Source of the DNA: Terriglobia bacterium
GTDB lineage: Bacteria > Acidobacteriota > Terriglobia > Terriglobales > Acidobacteriaceae
Direction of reading: 5' to 3'
Length of the DNA stretch: 64,000 bases
NCBI GenBank assembly: GCA_020072585.1
Contig: JAIQGL010000026.1
Location: forward strand, 1 to 64,000
The position numbers and the translations under genes were made by a program. Position 1 is the first letter of the stretch; every line of letters begins with the position of its first letter. Below, piece after piece: positions 1 to 8,266 of this stretch. The notes under the pieces were generated by a model. That model saw only the letters and a program-made list of their open reading frames with translations. It was not told the origin of the DNA and searched no databases.

Positions 1-463
1 GCCTTGGAAAACGCTGCGCGTTTCCCACTTTCCCACAGCCTCGACGGCTGCGGGCCTCAACTTAAAAGTGATATGCTCGAAACCCCAAACCAGGAGAATG
101 TCTCACTACGAATGGACTAAAGATGGGGGGCAGGTCACAGCTGCACGCGTTTCAGGAAGATACACTCCTACGATGCTGATTCTGGATGGATGTCCGCTGA
201 TCCTTTTCGAGAGCTTCTTTGATTTCTATTCCCATCATCTCTTAGACCCAGACAATCAGTTTCAGACACTCATGTGCATCCCCAGCAAATTAGATTTGGA
301 GAGGGTGCGATGGAATGGGTGGGAGGTTATACGAACAATCGGCTCTTCCAAAAACATCATGATCAGTCAAGAGCTGCGTGCGACTTAAGAAAGCCGGGCC
401 ATTCCGTTGCCGCTCTGTTATGAGCGAGTCGGACGCGTGATCGATACAAAAAGCGACACGACG
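1..463. other. Left-edge region without a recognised gene
   Basis: An open frame of 106 codons (68-388) lies here and shares its frame with the downstream oxidase, but its translation has no recognisable motif, signal peptide or good ribosome binding site, so I do not call it. A TTG at 407 would extend the oxidase by 19 residues, which do not form a signal peptide. The promoter of the oxidase, if local, should lie here. Confidence 0.4.
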
Positions 464-1915
464 ATGCAGCAAAACCAATCCTCCGGAGCTGCCGCCGGGT
501 CCGAACCGGCAAATTACACGCTGCGAATCAAGACGTCGCCTGTGGAGATTGCGAAAAACCGGATTATTTCGTTAACCACGTACAACGGACAGTTTCCTGG
601 ACCGCTGCTTCGCCTGAAAGAAGGCCAAGAGGTGAAGGTGGATGTCTATAACGAAACCGGTGTCCCTGAGCAACTGCATTGGCACGGGCAGTTCTTGCCG
701 GTGGACGTGGACGGAGCCGCGGAAGAGGGCACACCGTTCATTCCCGCACATGGCAAGCGCCGGATCGTATTCACGCCCAGGCCAGCGGGGTTCCGTTTCT
801 ATCACACACATATTCGGGCCGGAGCTGACCTTTATGGCGGCCAGTACAGCGGCCAGGTTGGTCCGGTGTATATCGAGCCAAAGCACGAGCCTGGCAAGTA
901 TGATCGCGAAGTCTTTCTCACGCTCAAAGAGTTTGAGCCAACCTTCAGCCGCGGCGGAGACATGCCAATGGATTTCCTCTCTCCCGCGACTAAGGTGAAG
1001 ACGCTCGAAGAGCAGGGCGAATCTGCCATGAAGGCTTCGCTTGCCAAGGGCATGCCGCATGGCTATGAAGTGGGCTACGGTTCCTTCACGATCAATGGAC
1101 GAATGCTGCACCATGGTGAGCCAATCCGCGTGAAGCAAGGCGAACGAGTCCTGTTCCATGTGCTAAACGGCAGCGCCACGGAGATTCGCAGTCTCGCCTT
1201 GCCCGGCCATTCCTTCCACGTGGTTGCATTGGATGGCAATCCCGTGCCGAATCCCATGAACGTTCCGGTCCTCTGGCTGGGTACTGCTGAGCGGGTTTCT
1301 GCCATGGTGCAGATGAACCACCCGGGAGTTTGGATCATGGGAGACACTGCCGATGACGATCGACGCCATGGCATGGGCATTGTGGTGGAGTATGCGGGAC
1401 AAAAAGGCAAACCGCTGTGGGTTCCGCCGCCGCGTTTCCGCTGGAATTATGCCCGCTTTGCCAAGCCGGGCGCCAGTGCGCCTCCGCCAGACGAGACCTT
1501 CGAGATGATCTTTAAGAAGGAAAACGCTGCTGAAGTGGGCTTCAATCGCTGGACCATCAATGGAGTCGCCTATCCGATGGCGAATGAACTGGCCCCGGCA
1601 TCGTTCCACTTGAAGGAGGGAAAGCGGTACAGAATCCACATGCGGAATGCCAGTGACGATATCCACCCGATTCATCTTCACCGCCACAGCTTCGAACTAA
1701 GCAGTTTGGCCGGAATCCCGACTGCCGGAATCCTCAAAGACGTGGTCATGCTCGGCGGGTACCAGGAGGCCACCGTGGATTTCGTAGCTGATAATCCGGG
1801 GCTGACCCTATTTCACTGCCACCAGCAATTGCACATGGATTTCGGGTTCATGACCCTTTCGACTACATCTAAGGACCATCGGCGGGATGTCCGCTGGCCA
1901 GCACGGCTGCGGTGA
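464..1915 (+). CDS. Multicopper oxidase, laccase-like
   Basis: Copper-dependent oxidase that should oxidise phenolic or metal substrates with four-electron reduction of O2 to water. All four copper-binding motifs are visible: HWHG at residues 72-75, HTH at 114-116, HPIHLH at 401-406 and HCH at 451-453 with His457. Cys452 is the type-1 copper ligand. The position ten residues after it, where bacterial CueO-type enzymes carry Met, is Phe462, as in high-potential fungal laccases. Length (483 residues) is normal for a three-cupredoxin enzyme. The ATG at 464 is chosen; a TTG 57 bases upstream is also open. Neither start gives a Tat or Sec signal, which is odd because most homologues are exported. 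The substrate cannot be deduced. Confidence 0.85.
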   Translation: MQQNQSSGAAAGSEPANYTLRIKTSPVEIAKNRIISLTTYNGQFPGPLLRLKEGQEVKVDVYNETGVPEQLHWHGQFLPVDVDGAAEEGTPFIPAHGKRRIVFTPRPAGFRFYHTHIRAGADLYGGQYSGQVGPVYIEPKHEPGKYDREVFLTLKEFEPTFSRGGDMPMDFLSPATKVKTLEEQGESAMKASLAKGMPHGYEVGYGSFTINGRMLHHGEPIRVKQGERVLFHVLNGSATEIRSLALPGHSFHVVALDGNPVPNPMNVPVLWLGTAERVSAMVQMNHPGVWIMGDTADDDRRHGMGIVVEYAGQKGKPLWVPPPRFRWNYARFAKPGASAPPPDETFEMIFKKENAAEVGFNRWTINGVAYPMANELAPASFHLKEGKRYRIHMRNASDDIHPIHLHRHSFELSSLAGIPTAGILKDVVMLGGYQEATVDFVADNPGLTLFHCHQQLHMDFGFMTLSTTSKDHRRDVRWPARLR

Positions 1916-2401
1916 TTGTGGCAACTCTCCAAGCCCGCCGAGCGATAGCAGCGAAGATCGGCTATTTAGATCGACTCGACTGCATCTCACGCCAAACTGT
2001 TGCAAATGGCGATTAGTGTCTCCTTAAAAACTCTGGAATGTCAGAGAGACATGTAAGAACTGCAACGGTCATGGATCCCACTATTCCAATAATGAATGCC
2101 GTCTCCAGAACCCGGACAAGAAAGTGCAGCAGCATATTGGCCTCGAATCCGATTGGAACGAAGGCGCTAATCCAAGACAGCTCCTAACCAGTGCTGGTCG
2201 AACGTAGCAACCGGCTCATCATGATGCGCAAACTAATCCTTCATTCTGTTTTTAACGTAGCAGCATCCTCAAAGGTATTCCCGTGACCCGGGTCACAGCA
2301 GAGTGTGCGGCAGAGCTGTCGAGGTTTATTTCGCTTACTCGCAGGCTCTCGTAGAATCATGCTCACCCCCGTAGCGCTGGAGAAAACCGCCGGGTTTTGT
2401 G
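1916..2401. other. Intergenic region between convergent genes
   Basis: No supported gene. Short open frames on either strand lack recognisable products. It contains the 14-base palindrome listed separately at 2283-2296, in an unexpected place because both flanking genes end here. Confidence 0.5.
2283..2296. promoter_or_regulatory. CRP-like palindrome GTGACCCGGGTCAC
   Basis: Perfect 14-base inverted repeat with arms GTGAC and GTCAC around CCGG. Read with its flanks it fits the CRP-family pattern GTGA-N6-TCAC. The same arms and spacing recur at 3851-3864, and with one mismatch at 27367-27380. Its position between two converging gene ends does not show which promoter it would serve. Confidence 0.35.
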
Positions 2402-3595
2402 CTACGGTCGGGCCAGGAAGATGGGCAGGCCGAGCCTGTGGTCGTACTTGGGGTGGTAACGCTCGGTGTTGTACATCGATGCGATATCCACCTTGCGCGG
2501 GCCCAGCCTCGGATCGGGAATTGGCGCCATCACGTAGCGACCTTCGCTGATAGCGGTCATCAACCCGGACCTGCCTTCGTCCAGCGCATCCATCGCCATT
2601 CCCGCGAAGGTAAATGCCACCATTCGATCAACGAAATCAGGGCTGCCCGAGCGCAGGTCGTAAGTAAGATCGCTGACTACGGTTTCTTCGCCGGTCGCTC
2701 GCTTGATCTCATCGCTTAAGTCTTCGGCAACACTTGTCTTTTTGCGATGACCGAACGCGTCGGCTTCGCCGTATTCTTTCACCGTGTACCCCTGCCACTC
2801 GGCGCCTTCGGAAAGGATCATCAGCGAGTAATTGCTCGGGTTGTTGCGCTTGTCGGCGATGAGCAAGTCGATCAGGTGTTTCAAATCAACCTTGTACTCA
2901 GGAATACAGCAGCGTTCCGCAGTCACGTATGCCGTATAGAGTGCCGTATAACCAGCATCGCGGCCAAACACCCGAAAGATGCCAACGCGCTCATGCGAGC
3001 CCACAGTGGTACGCTGCCGTTCAATGGCATCCATGGCACGCGTAATCGCCGTCGAAAACCCGATGCAGTATTCAGTGTTGCGAACGTCGTTGTCCATGGT
3101 CTTCGGTACCGCGATCACCTTCACTCCCTTGCGGTCGAGTTCCGCAGCATAGCTCAAGGTATCGTCGCCGCCAATCGCGATCAGGTACTCGAGACCCAGC
3201 GTCTCGATGTTCTTCAGCACTGCCGGCGTGACATCGAACACGGTGCTGGTGATGCCGTGCTTCGTCGATTGTTTCGCTTCGAACGCCTGTCGCTGCAGGA
3301 CCGGAGGCAGCTTGGGCATCTTGATGGGATTCGTACGCGAGCTGTGCAAGAACGTTCCGCCCGTGCGATCGATTGTGCGCGTGTTCTCTCTATTCAAGGG
3401 AACGATATAGCGTGCCTTGCTCGCGGGATCATCCAGATCAACGTGGGTCAATCCTTCCCAGCCACGGCGGATACCGATCACTTCGCATCCGATCTCCGAC
3501 CCGCGGTAGACCACTGACTTGATCACGGAGTTCAGCCCGGGAACATCGCCTCCACCTGTGAGTATGCCTATCCGCCTCTTTTGCATGTATGACAT
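2402..3595 (-). CDS. 6-phosphofructokinase, probably pyrophosphate-dependent
   Basis: Phosphorylates fructose 6-phosphate in glycolysis. The N-terminus has the GILTGGGDVPGLN phosphate-binding loop. The donor site reads GGDDT near residues 142-146 rather than GGDGT, and the catalytic loop reads PKTMDND near residue 165. In this family the Asp replacing Gly blocks ATP and the Lys of PKT favours pyrophosphate, so PPi is the likely donor. A GSHERVGIFRVFGR segment matches the substrate-binding region. The 397-residue length fits the family. The start at 3595 or the Met three codons later are both possible. A PPi enzyme would be reversible and could link glycolysis to the glycogen phosphorylase encoded about 5 kb away. 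Confidence 0.85.
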   Translation of the reverse strand: MSYMQKRRIGILTGGGDVPGLNSVIKSVVYRGSEIGCEVIGIRRGWEGLTHVDLDDPASKARYIVPLNRENTRTIDRTGGTFLHSSRTNPIKMPKLPPVLQRQAFEAKQSTKHGITSTVFDVTPAVLKNIETLGLEYLIAIGGDDTLSYAAELDRKGVKVIAVPKTMDNDVRNTEYCIGFSTAITRAMDAIERQRTTVGSHERVGIFRVFGRDAGYTALYTAYVTAERCCIPEYKVDLKHLIDLLIADKRNNPSNYSLMILSEGAEWQGYTVKEYGEADAFGHRKKTSVAEDLSDEIKRATGEETVVSDLTYDLRSGSPDFVDRMVAFTFAGMAMDALDEGRSGLMTAISEGRYVMAPIPDPRLGPRKVDIASMYNTERYHPKYDHRLGLPIFLARP

Positions 3596-4017
3596 ATTAC
3601 GATGACGTCCTGTTTCTGGCGCGCCGGTTCGATCAGGTTTGCTGACTTATCCCTTCAGACAATCTGTCACGCAACAGACTGATGCATCACCTAACACTGT
3701 GACACAGACAGGTCACTTGGTTTGGGTCGACTCAGCCTGCTTCCTTAACAGTCCGACCTGAAGACTGGCTTCACCTCGGCCGGTCGTCGCGCGCCCTTTC
3801 GAGACGCAGATTCTGGCGGCCTCAACTTGTTCCGGGGCCGACGCTGTGATGTGACTCTGGTCACTGCAACCCGTTGGAAAGGCTGAAATCATTTTGTAAG
3901 AGCTCGTAGCAGGTCGAGGTGTGAGCTCCCAATTCTGGTGGTGGTTGAACGAGGCTCGGGACCCTAGACTCTCTCAGCCACGGTCCCTGACTCAAGTCGC
4001 GGGAGCGGCCAAACAGC
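3596..4017. other. Divergent intergenic region with CRP-like sites
   Basis: This lies between the divergent phosphofructokinase and the SpoIIE-type regulator, so both promoters should be here. It holds GTGAC-N4-GTCAC at 3851-3864 and a looser GTGAC-N8-GTCAC at 3699-3716. No gene is supported. Confidence 0.4.
3851..3864. promoter_or_regulatory. CRP-like inverted repeat GTGACTCTGGTCAC
   Basis: Arms GTGAC and GTCAC with a four-base spacer, the same architecture as 2283-2296. It lies 154 bases before the 4018 start codon and about 256 bases before the divergent phosphofructokinase start, so it could serve either promoter. Confidence 0.4.
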
Positions 4018-7000
4018 ATGCTGGTCAAGCTCTTGAAAAACCGAATTGCGGGTTATGTCGTAGCCCTCATAGGCGTTGGCCTCGTGACCGCGATTTGCAT
4101 AGCCCTTCGCAGCCACATCAATGAAATGACCGTCGCGCTGGCGCTGCTGCTGGTCGTCCTGTTTGTCGCCAGTGCCTGGGAACGCTGGCCTGCGCTCATC
4201 GCCTCAGTCGTGGCGATGCTGTGCCTGAACTTCTTTTTCCTCCCTCCGTTTTACACATTCACCATAGCGGACCCAAAAAACTGGGTCGCGCTTACGGCGT
4301 TCTTCATTACCGCCCTCACGGCCGGGCGTCTCTCGACCTGGGCCAAGCGCCACGCTGCTGAAGCGGCGGCGAGCCGGAGCCAGGCGCGGCTGGCAAGCGC
4401 ATATAACCGGAGCCTGCTCGAAGCCAGCCTCGATCCACTGATGACGATCGGCAGCGATGGAAAGATCAACGATGTCAACGCAGCTGCAGAGGCAGTGACA
4501 GGACATTCAAGGGCTGACCTGATTGGCACGAACTTTACCGAGCATTTCGCTGATCGCAACAGTGCCCAGACGGTGTACGAACAGGTGCTGCGCGATCACT
4601 GGGTGCGTGGTTTCGCGACGGAACTCCGTCACCGCGGCGTACACAGTACCTCGGTTCTTTTGGATGGGTCGCTATATCGGGATACCGAAGGAAATGTCAT
4701 CGGCGTCGTGGTATCGGCGCGGCCGATCAGCACGTATGTGGGAAAGCTCTGGGAGCCGCGGCCCAACCCCACGGTTGTCGGGCACCTGAAGCTGTTCGTC
4801 ACTCTGAGCAGTCTTTTGTCGATGGCCGTAGGAATTCTGTCGGTAATCGGCCTGGTGCTCAATATCACTGTCCTGAAGAGCGTTTTCCCCGGCCAGCCCG
4901 TGATCAAGATGAACGCGGCAATATGTCTGGTTGCGCTCGGAGCTTGCCTGTGGCTGGTTCGAGAAAGGAGTTACCTAAGCGGCACAAGAAAAATCGTTGT
5001 TCAGATACTGGCCACGTTTGTTGTGCTCGTCGGGCTGTTAAGTACGGCAGAACACCTGTTTGGCTGGAACTTACATATTGACCAGTCGCTATTTCGAGAA
5101 GCGCCGGCGGAATCGTTCATACCCGAACGTCCTGGCCTGGTCACACCCATTACTGCCCTGGATTTTCTGTTGCTGGGAATGGCGCTGCTCGTGCTGGACC
5201 GTCCGTTTGTATGGAAGTCGCGAAAGCATTGGACGACCCAGTACCTCGCGTCGCTAACGGTGATTCTGGCTGCTGTAGGACTGCTGGGTTTCATCCTGCA
5301 GCGTCACAATGAGTACGCGCGCATCGCGTTGCAAACTGCGATCACCTTGCTCGTATTCTCGCTCGCCTTGCTCTTTGTACGTCCGCAAAGAGGACTTCCA
5401 GAACTCCTGGCGAGCCCTACTGCAGGAGGTGCGCTGACCCGCCGCTGGCTGCCAGCGGCAATTGTGATCCCCATTCTGATTGGCACCCTTGCATGGACTG
5501 AGATCGCATCGGGTCGCTCCACCGCATGGGGCGCTCTCAGCCTGATGATTGTCGCCATGATCGTAGTGGTGGGTGCGTTCGCCATCTGGAACGGCTACAT
5601 CGTCAACCGAGGCGAGCTTGAGCGCAGGCTATCGGAGGACATCCTGCATCGGCGGGAGATGGAATTGAGAGAATCTCAGCGCCTGGCGCAAGTGGGCAAC
5701 TGGTGGTGGGACCCCGGTACGGACAGCGTTGTATGGTCAGAAGGGCTTTCTCGCATCGCGTCCCGCAATCCCTTGCTGCCACCGCCAACCTACAAAGAGC
5801 ATCTCGGTTTCTATCCTGGCCAGGACGCCCAAAGGCTTGACGAGGTCATACAGAAGTCGATTGAGACGGGAGCATCTTTCGAGCTCGATCTGCAACTTGC
5901 GCGTCTCGATGGTGCCGTTCGCTATGTCACCAGCCGCGGTGAGGCAGAACGCAATGCAGAAGGCCGGGTCGTCGTGATGCGTGGCACCGTTCAAGATGTT
6001 ACGGAACGGAAGAAATCTGAAGAAGCTCTGCGCCGGAGTGAACAGGCACTGCTGCGTAGCAATCGCGCACATCGCGCGCTCAGCAGGTGTAACGAAGCCC
6101 TGGTCCGGGCAACTGATGAATCCAGCCTGCTGCAGGACATTTGCCGATTGATCATTGAAGAAGCGGGTTATCGCTTCTGCTGGGTGGGACACGCCGAGCA
6201 AGACGAGTCCAAAACGGTAAGGCCGATTGCTCAGGCGGGATTCGAGGACGACTATTTGAAGACGATCAATATCAGCTGGGCTGACACCGAACGAGGTCGT
6301 GGCCCCACCGGTACATGTGTCCGCACCGGCCAGGTGCAGATTGTCAGGAATTTCGCTACCGAACCGAGACTTGCTCCCTGGCGCTCGGAAGCCTTGAAAC
6401 GCGGATATGCGTCCTCGATGGCGGTCCCGCTCGAAGTTGATTCCCAGCGCTTCGGCGCACTGACGATTTACGCGGCGGAAATCGAGGCCTTTGGTCCTGA
6501 AGAAGTGAAGCTGCTGACGGAACTGGCCGGCGATCTTGGCTTTGGCGTCACCATGCTTCACATCCAAGCGGAGCGCCATAGAGCGGAAGAAGAAATCCGG
6601 ACCCTTAACGCAGGATTAGAGCAGCGAGTGGTTCGCAGGACCGCTCAACTTCAGGCAGTCAACCAGGAATTGGAGCAGACCCGAGAACGGGAAATCGAGA
6701 TCGGATTCAAGATCCAGCAAACCCTGCTTCTTGACCAGCCGCCCCAGGATGTTCCCGGTTTGCAAATCGCCGCAATTACTATTCCCTCCCAAAAAATTGA
6801 TGGTGACTTCTACATCTTTATCCGTCATTCGGAGGAGTGGTTGGACGTGATTGTCGGCGATGTCATGGGTAAAGGCGTTCCAGCGGCCCTGCTGGGCGCC
6901 GCCACCAAAAGTCATTTCCTTAGGGCACTCAGCAACCTGATGATGGCTTCCAGGGACGGCAAGATTCCCGAACCGAAAGAGATCGTGATGCTGGCGCATG

Positions 7001-7926
7001 CGGAACTTGCGCGCCATCTCATCAAACTGGACAGCTTCGTCACGTTGGTCTACGCACGCTTCGACGAAAAGAGCCAGCGGCTGGAACTTGTCGATTGCGG
7101 GCACACCGGAATCGTTCACTGGCACGCCCGGACAGGGCAGTCCGAGATATTGCACGGGGACAACCTGCCACTGGGAGTGCGCGAAGGGGAAATCTACGAT
7201 CAGGTCTCAATTCCTTTTGAAGCCGGAGATCTGCTTCTTTTTTACTCAGATGGAATTACCGAGGCCCGCAATCCCTCGGGCGAGCTATTCGGTGTTGAGC
7301 GCCTGGAAGAGTTCGTTCGCCTCAATGGTGAACTTGATCCGGCGACTTTAGTTGCAGGCATACGCAAAGCCATCTCCACGTTCTCCGGCTCCAACCGGCT
7401 CGCGGACGATCTGACGGCCGTAGCGGTTAAAGCCCAACCCAAGCCGGTTCCTACTTCACGGTCTGAAATTGAGATCGACAGCAACCTCGCCCGGCTCCGA
7501 CAGGCACGCGAATTCGTGCGCCAGTTTTGTTGCCATATGCCCGATGGAGCCCTCGATGAGGAGGGCGTCGGAGACCTCGAACTGGCGGTCAACGAGGCAG
7601 CCAGCAACATCATGAAGCATGCTTACCACGGACGCACCGATCAGAAAATCCATGTTGAAGCCGAGAGCTTTCCTGATCATGTTTCAATCCAGCTCCATCA
7701 CTACGGCGAACCCTTTGATCCCTCGGCAGCCCCTGCGCCAAAACTCGATGGATCGCGAGAGTCTGGATTTGGCGCCTACATCATTTCGAGGAGTGTTGAC
7801 CAGGTGCGCTACTACCGCGATGAGCGTGGAAGAAATTGTGTGGCCATGGTGAAGTTCAGAAAAGCACAGGGAGAACCCGAACTAATCAGAAGTGGAGGAA
7901 AAAGCAATGGAAATAACAGTCGATAG
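4018..7926 (+). CDS. Membrane PAS/GAF sensor with SpoIIE phosphatase and RsbW-like kinase domain
   Basis: A 1302-residue partner-switching regulator. Approximate domains: DUF4118/KdpD-like four-helix membrane unit (10-110); PAS (128-240); a long multi-helix membrane block (255-530); a second PAS ending in a VQDVTERKKSEE linker (555-670); GAF (685-850); coiled coil; SpoIIE/PP2C phosphatase (895-1145) with the DGDF, GDVMGKG and SDGITEARN metal-site motifs; and a C-terminal GHKL anti-sigma-type ATPase (1150-1285) with the ELAVNEAASNIMKHAY N-box. Phosphatase and kinase in one chain imply that it both phosphorylates and dephosphorylates an anti-anti-sigma protein. The STAS gene overlapping its 3' end is the obvious partner. 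The ligands of the sensors are unknown. Confidence 0.88.
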   Translation: MLVKLLKNRIAGYVVALIGVGLVTAICIALRSHINEMTVALALLLVVLFVASAWERWPALIASVVAMLCLNFFFLPPFYTFTIADPKNWVALTAFFITALTAGRLSTWAKRHAAEAAASRSQARLASAYNRSLLEASLDPLMTIGSDGKINDVNAAAEAVTGHSRADLIGTNFTEHFADRNSAQTVYEQVLRDHWVRGFATELRHRGVHSTSVLLDGSLYRDTEGNVIGVVVSARPISTYVGKLWEPRPNPTVVGHLKLFVTLSSLLSMAVGILSVIGLVLNITVLKSVFPGQPVIKMNAAICLVALGACLWLVRERSYLSGTRKIVVQILATFVVLVGLLSTAEHLFGWNLHIDQSLFREAPAESFIPERPGLVTPITALDFLLLGMALLVLDRPFVWKSRKHWTTQYLASLTVILAAVGLLGFILQRHNEYARIALQTAITLLVFSLALLFVRPQRGLPELLASPTAGGALTRRWLPAAIVIPILIGTLAWTEIASGRSTAWGALSLMIVAMIVVVGAFAIWNGYIVNRGELERRLSEDILHRREMELRESQRLAQVGNWWWDPGTDSVVWSEGLSRIASRNPLLPPPTYKEHLGFYPGQDAQRLDEVIQKSIETGASFELDLQLARLDGAVRYVTSRGEAERNAEGRVVVMRGTVQDVTERKKSEEALRRSEQALLRSNRAHRALSRCNEALVRATDESSLLQDICRLIIEEAGYRFCWVGHAEQDESKTVRPIAQAGFEDDYLKTINISWADTERGRGPTGTCVRTGQVQIVRNFATEPRLAPWRSEALKRGYASSMAVPLEVDSQRFGALTIYAAEIEAFGPEEVKLLTELAGDLGFGVTMLHIQAERHRAEEEIRTLNAGLEQRVVRRTAQLQAVNQELEQTREREIEIGFKIQQTLLLDQPPQDVPGLQIAAITIPSQKIDGDFYIFIRHSEEWLDVIVGDVMGKGVPAALLGAATKSHFLRALSNLMMASRDGKIPEPKEIVMLAHAELARHLIKLDSFVTLVYARFDEKSQRLELVDCGHTGIVHWHARTGQSEILHGDNLPLGVREGEIYDQVSIPFEAGDLLLFYSDGITEARNPSGELFGVERLEEFVRLNGELDPATLVAGIRKAISTFSGSNRLADDLTAVAVKAQPKPVPTSRSEIEIDSNLARLRQAREFVRQFCCHMPDGALDEEGVGDLELAVNEAASNIMKHAYHGRTDQKIHVEAESFPDHVSIQLHHYGEPFDPSAAPAPKLDGSRESGFGAYIISRSVDQVRYYRDERGRNCVAMVKFRKAQGEPELIRSGGKSNGNNSR

Positions 7927-8266
7927 GTCGGATGGTGTGGCCATTGCCGTCGTGCCGATTGATGAGCTCGATGCCAGCAATGTTGGTGAGTTCAAACGAG
8001 ACATTACGCCACTGCTACAGTCTGAGACCAAGCTGGTGCTCGATTTGAGCCAGCTGCGCTTCATCGACAGCTCGGGTTTGGGCGCCATGCTCTCCTGTCT
8101 GCGCCAGCTAAGCGCCAAGGGAGGCGACCTGAAACTGTGTGGCATGTCCAAACAGGTGCGGGCGCTCTTCGAACTCGTGCGCATGCATCGCATCTTTGAT
8201 ATCTATCCGGCGAGAGAAGGGGCCATTCATGCATTCCAAGCGGCCAGTGAAGTGCAACATGCCTAG
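7907..8266 (+). CDS. STAS-domain anti-sigma factor antagonist
   Basis: A 119-residue SpoIIAA/RsbV-type protein. The conserved phosphorylation loop reads FIDSSGLGAML, with the target Ser in DSSG. Phosphorylation would release the anti-sigma kinase, and dephosphorylation would let it bind. The ATG at 7907 is preferred over a GTG at 7892 because GGAGG lies eight bases before it. The gene overlaps the end of the SpoIIE/HATPase regulator and its own 3' end overlaps glycogen phosphorylase, so the three are probably translationally coupled. Confidence 0.88.
   Translation: MEITVDRSDGVAIAVVPIDELDASNVGEFKRDITPLLQSETKLVLDLSQLRFIDSSGLGAMLSCLRQLSAKGGDLKLCGMSKQVRALFELVRMHRIFDIYPAREGAIHAFQAASEVQHA

Noticed and set aside
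68-388. 106-codon frame before the multicopper oxidase
   Set aside because: No recognisable domain, signal or ribosome binding site; in frame with the oxidase but separated from it by a stop.
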